DNA of 64,000 nt, taken from assembly GCF_029203305.1 (NCBI RefSeq), contig NC_089465.1, positions 248,001 through 312,000 on the forward strand, in the 5' to 3' direction. Position 1 is the stretch's first letter. The number at the start of each line of letters is the position of its first letter. This document shows, one piece after another, positions 30,531 to 40,580 of the stretch. Source of the DNA: Yamadazyma tenuis. Its lineage: Eukaryota > Ascomycota > Pichiomycetes > Serinales > Debaryomycetaceae. Both the position numbers and the translations under genes were made by a program. The notes beneath the pieces are model-generated. The model had not been told where the DNA came from. It saw only the letters and a list, made by a program, of their open reading frames with translations, and made no database searches.

Positions 30531-30941
30531 AACCGATATAATACCAAAGTCGGGGGGATAAGAAATACAACAAACAACAAAAAACAAAAAATATTAAGAA
30601 ACCTCAAGATACAGTATTTGCAATAATGAAAAAAAACAGTTAGGCAGTATTGGGAAATTATTATTATTATGCAAGTGAAAAACGCCAGAATATAGGCAGT
30701 CCAGAGTTTTTGTAACCAAAATGTACGTCGTCAAGCTTGAAAAAGACAGCTATTAAGGACATAACAACAGGAGCAAAGGTGCCAACCTTTTGTTACAGGT
30801 TCTTTTTTTTTATTTTAATTCTTTTTTGGGGGGACGAGTTCTGTGATTTGCCCCAATTACTGTTGTTTGTATTTGTTCTATAAACGCCGTCGAAGATAAG
30901 GAAACAATTGCGTGAGGCATGTATGATTCCATTGTATAGAT

Positions 30942-31199
30942 CTATTGAGGAGTAGCTTTTTCAAGACTGTGGTTTGACTCTAGTAAGTATTTGATACGTG
31001 CTGTCGAGCAAGTTTTTATTTTTATTTTATTTTTTCGGGTCTCTGCGACTATGTGCACCATATTCAACCTCATCTCCCTCAGTAAAAATCTCAGGAAAGC
31101 ATGAACCCCCCTGGCCAGAGGAGCAAACCCATACATAAGCCATGGACGCTTAAACGCATCAGGTCTAGACTTGAAGACGTTAGACGATGATGTACTCAT
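30942..31199 (-). CDS. Possible 85-residue protein, unrecognised
   Basis: Begins MSTSSSNVFKSRPDAFKRP with preferred codons (TCT AAC GTC TTC AAG TCT AGA), has an aromatic/basic middle and loses coding character toward the end. It might be a short gene or first exon inside the TEC1 promoter. Low confidence. Confidence 0.2.
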   Translation of the reverse strand: MSTSSSNVFKSRPDAFKRPWLMYGFAPLARGVHAFLRFLLREMRLNMVHIVAETRKNKIKIKTCSTARIKYLLESNHSLEKATPQ

Positions 31200-31819
31200 C
31201 AACAAAACACAAACACGAAAGTAATTCTGAGATGCGACAAATCCATATGGCCCTGTCGTTCCGGCCTCAAATACTGCAGATCCGCGGGGACAACAGAACA
31301 CTGGTTAAAGGGGTACCTACGTATTTCATGCTTATTTGTGGTGCACAAAAAGGATAATTTTACCACAGTGCCCGCCAACCGGTGTGGGCCATTGAATACA
31401 TTGTTGAATGGTTGGAGGACCCCGAAAAACTTTTGTGGAACCGACAGGTACCGAATCATCAAACTATAACGTCGGAAGTGGGAGTGCATCTCCTAGTTCG
31501 GTGGCAGGGCGCTAGAGTTTCAAAAGTGCACACAATACGTTTCTATGTTTCTAGTTTTAGAAGTTACAGTAGAGTGGCTCCAGTTTTGACATTTATATTT
31601 CCCAATTAAGCCGGCCGGATCCATTCTTTAGTTTATAGGGGCTGGAAGCTTTGTGCAATGTATTTCAAGTTATATGCACCTGTATACATATTATCGGTGA
31701 ATTAGGTAAAATTTAAACTTGTCGTATATCACCTGCCGGCGGTGGGAGTTCCCGTGCCTCCTATCCACTGCGTGTTGCAACAACCTAATCGCAACCAGAT
31801 CCTTAATTCAGTGATCGAT

Positions 31820-34042
31820 CTACCACCGCCGCTGCTTACCATTACCCAAAAAGGCCACCAACTTATCCTCCGCTCCCTCGTCCAAAGGATCCACCTCACT
31901 GAGGTCACTATAATCTAGATCGTCGACCAACGTCACCTTTTCAGCAGTGAGATGCACTGGTGCCGGAAGCTGCTTTAGGTCAGCTTCCACCTCGATATAG
32001 TCTTGGTACTTGGCGGCGAAGCCGTTGTAGAAACGGGCACATACCTTGACCACATTATTAGTGAGTTTGTTTTCCAGCACAACAAGCTGGTTGAGCTCGT
32101 TCAAATGTTTTTGCAACTGGGCCACGCTATGGATCTGGAGTTGATCATTAAGGTTTGAAATATTTTTGAGGCTCACGTCACTGATCCGGCTTTTCCAATT
32201 GGTAAGCACTTTTTTTGAGTCGTACCGTTTGGTGAGCTCCTGTAAAATGATACGAATGAGCTGTGACACAGGGAAAAAGGACGTTTGCATCAAGTGCTGG
32301 TCAGCAAGCATGAGCTGTTGTTGTATATACTGTCTATGCAAGCTTAAGTCACTGAGATGAATTACCTTTTCTAGGTCCGCCACGAGGGTCTTGCCGAAAT
32401 CGAGTTTTTCTTGCACCTCTTGGAGCGTATTGCTGCCGTAGAGAATTGACGACGTGTTGATCAAGTTGTTGTTCTTGCGGATCAACGGGGCTCCATTCTT
32501 GGATTCCCGTTTTAAACACCAATACCTGCAGATATCGTTACTCATTTGTTCAAGTTCAGCAAGGTACAGTTCCTTGGTCCTCGTGGGTTTATTGCCCAAT
32601 CCTCGGAGGATTCCTAAATTGCCGTTATCGTCTATTGAATCCAACTTCATCTCGAAAAGCTTAGCAGAAAGTACTTGACTGAACCGTCGTGGAGCTATTG
32701 GGGTATTACTTTCGGTTTTCCACTTGAACATGTTCAACTTATTGTTGAGCTGCTTGTTCCGGTCAAGCTTATCCTTCTCAAGGTTCAACAACGTCAAATC
32801 TCGGAAATAAACCCGTGCTTTGTTGATGCCGTCGATGATCTCATTTTGGGTTAGAATGTAATCGGTAGGAGTGTGCTTATCACAGAACGACTTTAGAGTC
32901 AGTTTATCCTTGACAGCAGCGAGAAACCCTTTGGTCATCGACATATATAACTGAGCCCGTTTGGCACAGGTGACGTGGTACGCTTGGAAACAGCTGCGGT
33001 TCGAACACTGGACGCATGCTCCCATTTTTTGTTTGCAGATATAGCATGTGAGCTTCCACCTGCTCTTGGGGATCAGGTCAATTCCCTCGATTGGCTCCAA
33101 GTAGATCGGGTTGGCAAAGTACAACTCGTTGATCCAAAGGCCGCACACCACGTGACTCCACAATGAGTTGTCGAGCTGCTTGAATGCTCCTGTCTTGCTC
33201 GGACAAAAGCAACAGTCAAACTGCTTGTGCTGGTTGATCATACATTTCCGACATAACCACAGGCCTTCGGGGATGAATGCCACCCCATAACACTCCTGGT
33301 GCACGGCTATATTGCACCCGTCGCAGAATACAATCGCATTGGTGTTGTCTCCATCACTGTCGTTACAAACAGCACATTTCTGATCGTCAACGGTCCCAAA
33401 CACTATCCCGTCGTCGTGACCGTACTTGTTGATGTTCAGCCCTCCATCGAGGTCGAGATCTATCGCCATAGTCTCCTCATCGCCTGCAAGTGACTTCATC
33501 TGGCTCTCAAGGTCCATCCACAAGTTCTCAAGGATGGTCATCGCGATCTCAAACACCTCTGGACTCAAATCGAGAGTGTTCTCCGGTTGCCGGTTACGAT
33601 GCTCGAGGTACAACAGGTCCTGCTCGTCCATATCATACTCAGCCTGCTTCTTTTTGTGGCGGATCACTTCCGAAATGGTTTCGGTTTGGTTGGTTTGGAA
33701 AGGCCGGTGGTAGTGTGGTTTGTAGTTATAGAGCAGACGCTTGGAGTGTAGGTCCACAAACCCGTAGTCCCCGATTATGCGACTCACGTGATACTCTGTC
33801 GGCCGTTCCTTCGTGCTGGACTCTACCTGGCGGAATTGTGGCTCTTTGAGCGTTCCCATTAGTGGGTTGGTTTGTAGTAGTCGATCTTGGTACAGTTGCA
33901 TCGATTGTGACAGGTGGGCCACTACAAACACGTTTAGGAGGCGTGTTTCGTCGATATCAGGGTATATTTCTAGAAGATCCCGCTCTTCCCGTGGTTTGGA
34001 GGCATCGGAGAGGCCCAGGGCTATATTTAAAGCGGTTTCCAT
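31820..34042 (-). CDS. NTO1: NuA3 histone acetyltransferase subunit Nto1
   Basis: 740 residues (748 in S. cerevisiae). BRPF-like scaffold of the NuA3 H3K14 acetyltransferase. N-terminal enhancer-of-polycomb-like part (EYHVSRIIGDYGFVDL). PHD finger at about 223-270 (CAVCNDSDG, CDGCNIAVHQECYG, LWLCRKC). Extended zinc-knuckle/ePHD region from about 277 to 365 (CCFCPSKTGAFKQ, HVVCGLWI, CYICKQKMGACVQC, CFQAYHVTCA). The ATG at 34042 is the first in the frame, which opens 39 bp earlier without an ATG. EAF6, another NuA3 subunit, is also in this window (55835). Confidence 0.95.
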   Translation of the reverse strand: METALNIALGLSDASKPREERDLLEIYPDIDETRLLNVFVVAHLSQSMQLYQDRLLQTNPLMGTLKEPQFRQVESSTKERPTEYHVSRIIGDYGFVDLHSKRLLYNYKPHYHRPFQTNQTETISEVIRHKKKQAEYDMDEQDLLYLEHRNRQPENTLDLSPEVFEIAMTILENLWMDLESQMKSLAGDEETMAIDLDLDGGLNINKYGHDDGIVFGTVDDQKCAVCNDSDGDNTNAIVFCDGCNIAVHQECYGVAFIPEGLWLCRKCMINQHKQFDCCFCPSKTGAFKQLDNSLWSHVVCGLWINELYFANPIYLEPIEGIDLIPKSRWKLTCYICKQKMGACVQCSNRSCFQAYHVTCAKRAQLYMSMTKGFLAAVKDKLTLKSFCDKHTPTDYILTQNEIIDGINKARVYFRDLTLLNLEKDKLDRNKQLNNKLNMFKWKTESNTPIAPRRFSQVLSAKLFEMKLDSIDDNGNLGILRGLGNKPTRTKELYLAELEQMSNDICRYWCLKRESKNGAPLIRKNNNLINTSSILYGSNTLQEVQEKLDFGKTLVADLEKVIHLSDLSLHRQYIQQQLMLADQHLMQTSFFPVSQLIRIILQELTKRYDSKKVLTNWKSRISDVSLKNISNLNDQLQIHSVAQLQKHLNELNQLVVLENKLTNNVVKVCARFYNGFAAKYQDYIEVEADLKQLPAPVHLTAEKVTLVDDLDYSDLSEVDPLDEGAEDKLVAFLGNGKQRRW

Positions 34043-34169
34043 TACTCTTGTGGTGGTGCGTTGTTTTTGGATTTGATCCACCGCGAGCAGCGCCCATGGC
34101 GCGCCAGGTGTCAGCGTGCATGCTTACGTAATAATATATCATTCACCCAAGTTAGGTCTAAATCTATAA

Positions 34170-35414
34170 TCATATGTAAAACGTCGTTGGAGCATGTTTC
34201 TGATCTACCGAGAGTTTGGGGACGCTGGAGGTAATTTGCTCGACACTGGCCGCCCTTGAAACTGCGGTTGAAGCTACAGGGGTGCTGAATTTGGAGATGA
34301 TGTTGGGGGACTCGCACATGGCTCCTTTCAACTTTTCATCTCCAAAGTCGCTAGAAGTCCGGGAAAGTGTATACAGTGCCCGAGGATCTCTCTGTATGTT
34401 CTGAAGGTTCTGGAGTGACTCCTTGAGTTTGTTTGCTAAGCTCAAATTACTAGCAGATGAGGTAAATATTGAGCTCGGGGTGTTGGATGCGAGTGAGTTC
34501 AAGTTCAAGTATGACGAATAAGACGATTTGGAAGTCAATGGACTCACAAATGGATGTGTATTAGCTTCTTCTGCAGTCATTCTTTTATCGGGATCAAGTT
34601 GGAAGCACTGCCGGATAAAGTCTTTTGCAGCACTGCTTATATGGTTCCAGTAGGACGTAGGCTCAAACATATAATCTCCTTTTGTGATAGCTTCCATAGT
34701 TTCTTCATCAGTTTCACAGTCGAATGGCATATATCCACAGAGCATGAAGTAGACAAGCACCCCGACTGCCCACATATCCGCTTCAAAAGAGTAACCTGAT
34801 TTGTTAAGCGTCTGAGGTGCCATATAGCTGAGTGTCCCACATCTATTGTACAACTTTTCCGAAGAGGAAAGTACCCTGGCTGAACCAAAGTCAGCCAATA
34901 AAATGTTGGTGCTAGTTTTGGTCTGGAAAAGTATGTTTTCTGCCTTTATGTCCCTGTGGATGATGTTTTTAGAGTGTAGAAACTCAATGGTGTCTACCAA
35001 CTGTTTTGTAACTTTCACAGCTTCAAACTCTGCAAGCCTTTCGTTGGCACCGGTGATTATCCGATCGAATAGTTCTCCGCCTTTTGCAAGGTCGGTGACG
35101 AGGAAGAAGAATTGTTCGGTTTCAAAATAGTCCACTAGACTAAGTAAATTTTTGTGACTCTGACTGATAGCCTTAAGGACACTGAATTCATTCTGGAGCA
35201 TGTCTTCTATACCATACACAAGCTTCTTAGTGTACCGTTTGGCGGCATAATGCCTTGAAGTTTTAATGTTTTTGCACTCGAAAACCGTTGAATAGGAGCC
35301 TTCTCCCAACGCTTTTTTACTCACGGTGTAGTTGCATGGTGAGTCGAACTTGATGTAGCTGTTTCTTCTTTTGTTGGTGGCCTCCTTGGGGGGCCAGCTG
35401 GATTGTTCTGTCAT
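34170..35414 (-). CDS. CMK1: CaMK-like serine/threonine kinase, Cmk1 candidate
   Basis: 414 residues. Kinase domain about 30-290: glycine loop GEGSYSTVF, Lys59, catalytic HRDIKAEN (Asp155), DFG at Asp175, GTLSYMAPQ, DMWAVGVLVYFMLCGYMPF. The features fit the CAMK group; C. albicans CMK1 lies between NTO1 and MAK21 as I recall, which supports the symbol. The APE motif reads APQ. The C-terminal tail is Ser/Asn-rich, without an obvious strong calmodulin-binding helix. An Rck-type kinase is the alternative. Divergent from MAK21. Confidence 0.8.
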   Translation of the reverse strand: MTEQSSWPPKEATNKRRNSYIKFDSPCNYTVSKKALGEGSYSTVFECKNIKTSRHYAAKRYTKKLVYGIEDMLQNEFSVLKAISQSHKNLLSLVDYFETEQFFFLVTDLAKGGELFDRIITGANERLAEFEAVKVTKQLVDTIEFLHSKNIIHRDIKAENILFQTKTSTNILLADFGSARVLSSSEKLYNRCGTLSYMAPQTLNKSGYSFEADMWAVGVLVYFMLCGYMPFDCETDEETMEAITKGDYMFEPTSYWNHISSAAKDFIRQCFQLDPDKRMTAEEANTHPFVSPLTSKSSYSSYLNLNSLASNTPSSIFTSSASNLSLANKLKESLQNLQNIQRDPRALYTLSRTSSDFGDEKLKGAMCESPNIISKFSTPVASTAVSRAASVEQITSSVPKLSVDQKHAPTTFYI

Positions 35415-36102
35415 GTGTGGAAAAAAGATGAATATATCGAAGGACGAGCAACTGAAGGAAAAATACCGGAAATATAAGCGTCTGGAGATCCTTCTCGGAA
35501 AATCTCACAATCTGGAGCACTGGGAAATAATCCGGAGAAATAATCCGGATCACGCTATCTTGAAGCAAAAAGCAATGTTGGGTGAACTTGAAAATACTGG
35601 ACGAGAACTCCAGTATTCTGTAACCGGAGATGTACTGAGATGTGTTTATATCGGCAGGGATGTTGAATTTTTATATGGGTGCTTATTAGGATTGTTATGC
35701 TGAAAGCTAGGAAAGTATAGGGCCTGGTTGGCTGTGTTTTCCGCACACGACTTTCCCCGTCCGTGACACCCAAAGAGATTTGTTTGCCCCACACCTTATT
35801 TCAAGAGGAATTAGAGAGCTTGTGTTTGTGTGCTGGAAAGCAAATGATATTTGTACCCGGTATATTTGTAGTTCTCTAACAAGGGAATTTCGTCAATTAT
35901 AGAAAAGGTTAAAAAGGCACAACGGATCCCAAAATATTGAAAGAAAGAGAAGAAATAATACCCATTCTACCAACATCTCTCAGATCTCGCCCACGCTTAT
36001 TCTAGTTACCTCCCTATCTTTATCTACCTCGTTTCTGTATTCTGGTCCTTGATCAAGAAGCAATCCTGCATATGCGATGCTCGCTCTTAAAAAAAATTTG
36101 AG
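35415..36102. other. Divergent CMK1/MAK21 promoter region
   Basis: 688 bp. A plus-strand frame from 35428 to 35703 (91 codons, Lys/Glu-rich start, no recognised family, many non-preferred codons such as CGG and ATA) begins 14 bp from the kinase ATG. CTGGAG and CCGGA boxes recur at 35480-35550. An RRPE-like AAAAAAAATTTGAG lies at 36088-36101 with a GCGATGCTC box just before it, in keeping with ribosome-biogenesis control of MAK21. Confidence 0.45.
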
Positions 36103-39100
36103 ATGGAGATGAGGTTTTCTAACGATTTAGCAGAAGCGACTATGGATGCCTCTAAGCTCAATTTAAGTTCTTTGAAGGACAAAATTGCCAGCAAGTTGAG
36201 CACTAAAGGCAACAAGAGTGCAAAGGCAAGTAAGGCTTCGAAGACAACGCAAGGAAAGCAGGACCTGAAGCCCCTCAGCCATGAAGATGAAATATTGCGT
36301 CGCGAAGCTTTGGCACTTGGAGCCACAGAAGACGATTTGGTTCTCTTGAATGGAGTAGAATCTGGTGACGAAAGTGAACAAGAGTTTGAAAATGCAACTG
36401 GTAAGCTGGATAAGCTGTTGGCTTCGGAGTTGAGCCTGTTTATGAAAGGTATTGGCTTGGAGAGAAAAGAAGTGCATGTGGTGAGTGATGACGATGTTCC
36501 TGAGTTAGTCGGAAGTGAAGATGAGGAAGAGGACGAGGAGGAAGAAGAGGAGGAAGAGGAGGAGGAGGAAGAAGAGGAAGAGGAAGAAGTAGAAGAAGTA
36601 AAAGAACAAGAATCATCGGAGTCGTCAGAATCGTCAGAATCATCAGACTCAGAATCCGAAGAAGAGACCGAAATTCAGGTCGAGGAAAAAACTATACCGA
36701 AAGAAAAGAAAAACCCAGACAAGGTCACTGACTTTTCAGCAGTTGACAGCTCGAAACTTGCAATTCCCTCTCGGTTAGACTGGTACAACACTCCTTTGGA
36801 GACAGTCACAAACCCTGAAAAACTTGATCGTTTTGCAATAGAAAGATTATACGAAAGAGCCCAGAAAGTGGTTGAGGATGATAACCAGACTTATTTGAAG
36901 GAGTTCACGTCCAATAACTCCCAAAGAAAGTTTTTATCTCAAATTTTATCAGATGGTACGTTGAATGATAAAATCTCTGCCTTGACCTTATTAGTCCAAG
37001 AATCTCCCTTGCACAACCTCAAAGCATTTGACACCTTACTTGGCTTCTGTGAGAAAAAATCCAGAACTGCAGCTTTGCAAGCCATCCACGCATTCAAGGA
37101 TTTATTAGTGAATGGATTACTTCCAGACAGAAGACTTATAGCCTTCAACAAGAGGGCAATGACCAGAGAAATATCTGACACTCATTTGGCCATATACTAC
37201 TTTGAGGACCACTTAAAAAAATCATACTTTAAGTTAGTACAAATCTTGGAACACTTGTCCCACGATCCCATTGTGCATGTTAAAATGAATGTTGTATCAC
37301 ATATTTTCGACTTGTTGAAAGCAAAGCCAGAACAAGAAGCCAACTTGCTTAGACTTGGTGTGAACAAGTTGGGTGATTCAGATAACAAGGTGACCGGGAA
37401 AACCTCCTTTGCAATTTTGCAATTGGAGCAGGTTCATCCTGCGATGAAAAAAGTAATTGTTGAGTCAGTGGTTGATACTATTTTCAAGCCTGGTAGTGAA
37501 TACAATGTTCAGTATTATTCCGTGTTGACGTTGAATCAGACGATTTTGACCAGAAATGAGCCAGAGATAGCCAATGACTTGGTCAATACATACTTTTCAT
37601 TGTTCAAGAAGGTGCTTATTGAAAGTGATCCTCAAACGGCTGAAAAAGGTGACAAAACCCTTGGTAAGACCCAAAAGGGCAGAAAGAATTTGAGAAAAAA
37701 CTTCAAAAGAGGAAAGAAGGGTGGAAGATCGGTCAAAGTGCAAGAAAAGACTGAGTCTGAGCTTGCAGAAGAGAGAAACAGTAAGTTGTTTTCTGCTCTT
37801 TTGACAGGGTTAAACAGAGCTTTCCCATTTTCCAACTTGTCCAACGAAGTTTATGACCAGCATTTGGACACCTTGTTCAGAATCACTCACTCTTCTAATT
37901 TCAACACTTCTGTCCAAGCATTGGTGTTGGTTCATCACATCATTTCCAAACAAGCCTTGAACCCAGACAGATTTTACAGAACCTTGTATGAATCTCTTTT
38001 GGATCCGAGACTACTCAATTCTTCCAAACAAGGTATCTACTTAAACTTATTGTTTAAAGCATTAAAGAGTGATACTACTGAGCCAAACAGAGTATTAGCC
38101 TTCGTCAAGAGAATTGTTCAAGTTTGCAGTCATTGGTTGAATGTAGGAACCATTTCAGGAATGTTTTACTTGCTCACAGAGTTGAGCAAAATCTACCCCG
38201 AGGTTGGAGACTTGTTGGTGAGTGAGGCAGAGAGACCAGAAGCTGAAGACAAGGTAAAGAAAGAAGAGCAGTACGATAGTCGTAAGAGAGACCCTAAGTT
38301 TGCAGGAGCCAGCTCGTCTTGCCTCTGGGAAGTCGTACCATTTCTCACCCATTACCATCCTACTGTATCCATCTATGCCGAATCATTTTTGGAAGGTAAA
38401 GACCAGACCAAGCCGGATTTGGGCTTATACAGCTTAAGTCATTTCTTGGACAGATTTGTGTACAAGAATGCCAAACAAAAGGCTATCACCAAAGGTTCTT
38501 CTATTATGCAGCCCTTGGGAGGAAGTCATACCGGCTCCCTTTTGGTTAAAGCCACCAATGTCATGAGTGGTGATGTACCTGTCAACACCGAAGACTGGTT
38601 GACCAAAAAGACTGAGGACATTCGTCCAGACGAATCATTTTTCCACCAGTATTTCACCACCAAGGACTCCAAAACGAAGGCAAAAACCAAGAAGAGAGCT
38701 AAGGATGAAGATGAAGAAGACTTGGATGATGCAGAGATTTGGAGTGCGTTGGTGAAATCTCGGCCTGAAATCGAAGACGATGATAGTGAAGGGTCTGTTG
38801 GATTTGGAGACAGTGATTTTTCTGACGACGATGGAGAGATCGAAGAAGAGATTGACGAAGGCGAAGAAGAGATTGACGAAGGTGAAGCAGAGGGAGTGGA
38901 AGAAACTGATTTTGCTGATTTCGATGGAAAATTGGACTTTTCAGAGGGAGACAGCGACGACAACCTCAATTTTATCGACGAGGATGATGAGATCAGTAGC
39001 GACGGCGAAACCGACACCAAGAAACGGGGCCGTGATGATAGCGACAAATCCAGCAACAAAAAGAAGAAACTCAAGCAGTTGCCCGTGTTCGCATCTGCTG

Positions 39101-39147
39101 ACGATTATTCGCAATATTTGGATTCTGACGATGACGACTATAGTTAG
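36103..39147 (+). CDS. MAK21: Ribosome biogenesis factor Mak21/Noc1
   Basis: 1014 residues (1025 in S. cerevisiae). With Noc2 it escorts pre-60S particles in the nucleolus. Layout: N-terminal region with HEDEILRREALALGATEDDL; acidic tract of Glu/Asp at about 130-200; an all-helical repeat region from about 220; the CBF/MAK21 domain around 600-780 (LVHHIISKQALNPDRFYRTLYESLLDPRLL is the typical core); SSCLWEVVPFLTHYHPTV; then an acidic, Ser-rich C terminus with basic KKRGRDD and KKKKLKQLPVFASADDY. A second in-frame ATG at 36142 is possible. The promoter carries an RRPE-like element. Confidence 0.95.
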   Translation: MEMRFSNDLAEATMDASKLNLSSLKDKIASKLSTKGNKSAKASKASKTTQGKQDLKPLSHEDEILRREALALGATEDDLVLLNGVESGDESEQEFENATGKLDKLLASELSLFMKGIGLERKEVHVVSDDDVPELVGSEDEEEDEEEEEEEEEEEEEEEEEEVEEVKEQESSESSESSESSDSESEEETEIQVEEKTIPKEKKNPDKVTDFSAVDSSKLAIPSRLDWYNTPLETVTNPEKLDRFAIERLYERAQKVVEDDNQTYLKEFTSNNSQRKFLSQILSDGTLNDKISALTLLVQESPLHNLKAFDTLLGFCEKKSRTAALQAIHAFKDLLVNGLLPDRRLIAFNKRAMTREISDTHLAIYYFEDHLKKSYFKLVQILEHLSHDPIVHVKMNVVSHIFDLLKAKPEQEANLLRLGVNKLGDSDNKVTGKTSFAILQLEQVHPAMKKVIVESVVDTIFKPGSEYNVQYYSVLTLNQTILTRNEPEIANDLVNTYFSLFKKVLIESDPQTAEKGDKTLGKTQKGRKNLRKNFKRGKKGGRSVKVQEKTESELAEERNSKLFSALLTGLNRAFPFSNLSNEVYDQHLDTLFRITHSSNFNTSVQALVLVHHIISKQALNPDRFYRTLYESLLDPRLLNSSKQGIYLNLLFKALKSDTTEPNRVLAFVKRIVQVCSHWLNVGTISGMFYLLTELSKIYPEVGDLLVSEAERPEAEDKVKKEEQYDSRKRDPKFAGASSSCLWEVVPFLTHYHPTVSIYAESFLEGKDQTKPDLGLYSLSHFLDRFVYKNAKQKAITKGSSIMQPLGGSHTGSLLVKATNVMSGDVPVNTEDWLTKKTEDIRPDESFFHQYFTTKDSKTKAKTKKRAKDEDEEDLDDAEIWSALVKSRPEIEDDDSEGSVGFGDSDFSDDDGEIEEEIDEGEEEIDEGEAEGVEETDFADFDGKLDFSEGDSDDNLNFIDEDDEISSDGETDTKKRGRDDSDKSSNKKKKLKQLPVFASADDYSQYLDSDDDDYS

Positions 39148-39420
39148 ATACATATAATATATACAAGCCGAACCGGCGAAACAAAACCTGACCCATAAGG
39201 TACCGACTTCCACAAATATGGCACAAGTCTCGAAGCCACCCCCCAGAGACCAATTACATCCCGTTCAAAGATTTTCCGCGTTACATAAACCGTTGAGAAA
39301 AAGAAACTCAAATTGCCTAATTCGATTGACCCGAAAACCGTTTTCTTTGTCTCACAGATATGCAATAATCGCTTCCAAAATCTCGAAAAAATTCCTCATT
39401 AACCTCCCTGTCGCGTGAGA

Positions 39421-40218
39421 ATGAACTTGCATCAGGACAACTTTGGCACCTTGAACCAAGAGTATGATATCTGTTTGTTAGGTACGGAGAGCTCGGGCAA
39501 AACGTCGTTGGTGTTGTACTACATTCATAACCGTTATATTGAGGAGGAAAATGCCCCTGAAGATTTATATACAAAAGTGGTTCGGACGGGTCACAGCTAC
39601 AACGAAGTCACTATTCTCGACTTGAATCCGCGGCAAGACAACTATTCTTCTTCTAGGAAAAGACAGCTCATGAACAATTCAGGAATGGTGTTTGCCTATT
39701 CCATCACAGACCACCATTCTTTCCATGACATGGAGCAGTTGTATGAGCAGGTGGTGGAGTTGCGTGGTGGAGATCAGATGCCCCCGGTGGTAGTTGTGGG
39801 CTTGAAAAGCGATTTGGAGGATGAGAGAAACGTCAGTTACGAGGAAGGGAAGCAGTTTTCTGATCAAATAGGGGCATTGAAGTTCTTGGAAGCTAATTCC
39901 CGATGGGGCACAAATGTGGACAAGGTGTTTGAGCCTCTTGCGGAGATAATCCGCCAGAAAAAGCTGTTTGGCAGACGGTTGTCCCAGGTGGCCATTTCTC
40001 CTAGAAAGTCTCCGCTAGCTTCCACACCTGAAGGACTGCCTAGAAAAGCCAAAAATCATATAGGAAGGATAGAAGAGGAGGTGGTTAAATCAGAAGATTT
40101 TCATTCCGCTGAGGTGGTTCCAGTGAAGCACGAGAGCCCCAGTAAAAAAGATGAAAGCGTGATGGAGCAGGTCCATGAGGACACTAAAAACAGCTCCCGA
40201 TGTTGTGTTGTGATGTGA
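39421..40218 (+). CDS. RAS2: Divergent Ras-like GTPase with CAAX end (RAS2-like)
   Basis: 265 residues. Ras-like in order and spacing but degenerate at nearly every GTP-binding motif: G1 is GTESSGKT (21-28, usable P-loop); the switch II DxxGQ is replaced by LDLNPRQ, so the Gly and catalytic Gln are lost; G4 NKxD is GLKSDLED; G5 is LEANS. The C terminus is basic and ends in SRCCVVM, a CAAX box with a preceding cysteine, so prenylation and possibly palmitoylation are expected. C. albicans RAS2 is known as an atypical Ras and, as I recall, lies near PKC1, which supports the symbol. The ATG at 39421 is the first start; nothing conserved lies upstream. GTP hydrolysis is doubtful. Confidence 0.75.
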   Translation: MNLHQDNFGTLNQEYDICLLGTESSGKTSLVLYYIHNRYIEEENAPEDLYTKVVRTGHSYNEVTILDLNPRQDNYSSSRKRQLMNNSGMVFAYSITDHHSFHDMEQLYEQVVELRGGDQMPPVVVVGLKSDLEDERNVSYEEGKQFSDQIGALKFLEANSRWGTNVDKVFEPLAEIIRQKKLFGRRLSQVAISPRKSPLASTPEGLPRKAKNHIGRIEEEVVKSEDFHSAEVVPVKHESPSKKDESVMEQVHEDTKNSSRCCVVM

Positions 40219-40580
40219 GACATAGGAGTGTCACACGACTATGACTTGAGTGTCGAAAACCCATTATAGAGGGAATTGAAGGGAACAATCAATTATAGAG
40301 CAAAATTATAGACTTAAGCATTTTTATAGAATACCATCAAAAATTGCCAACACCGACGGAAAGAACACAAAAACTGTATGTGATAGCTGGCCTACCTCAG
40401 ACACATCGGAAGTCATTCATGGCTGTTTTTCTTTGGTCTATTTCTTCATGGAACCCTGTTCGTCCCATCCAGCTTTGTTTTGCTCTCCGTGCATACTTCG
40501 GTGCATAATCGAATCTAGGAAGAAAACGCGAAGGCTCTAGTGAGTAAATGATTAAATTAGTTGGTACAATAGATAATTTT
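40219..40580. other. Convergent spacer between RAS2-like and PKC1
   Basis: 362 bp holding both 3' ends. No repeat, RNA gene or coding frame supported. Confidence 0.5.

Larger units (their letters stand above)
30225..31819. other. 1.6-kb TEC1 upstream region
   Basis: Contains a TATA-like site, poly(A)/poly(T) tracts, and a minus-strand frame (85 codons from an ATG at 31199 to 30942) with some preferred codons at its start but no recognised family. No repeats longer than about 15 bp noticed. Confidence 0.45.

Noticed and set aside
36440..36643. Leu/Pro-rich minus-strand frame
   Set aside because: Antisense of the acidic Glu tract of MAK21.
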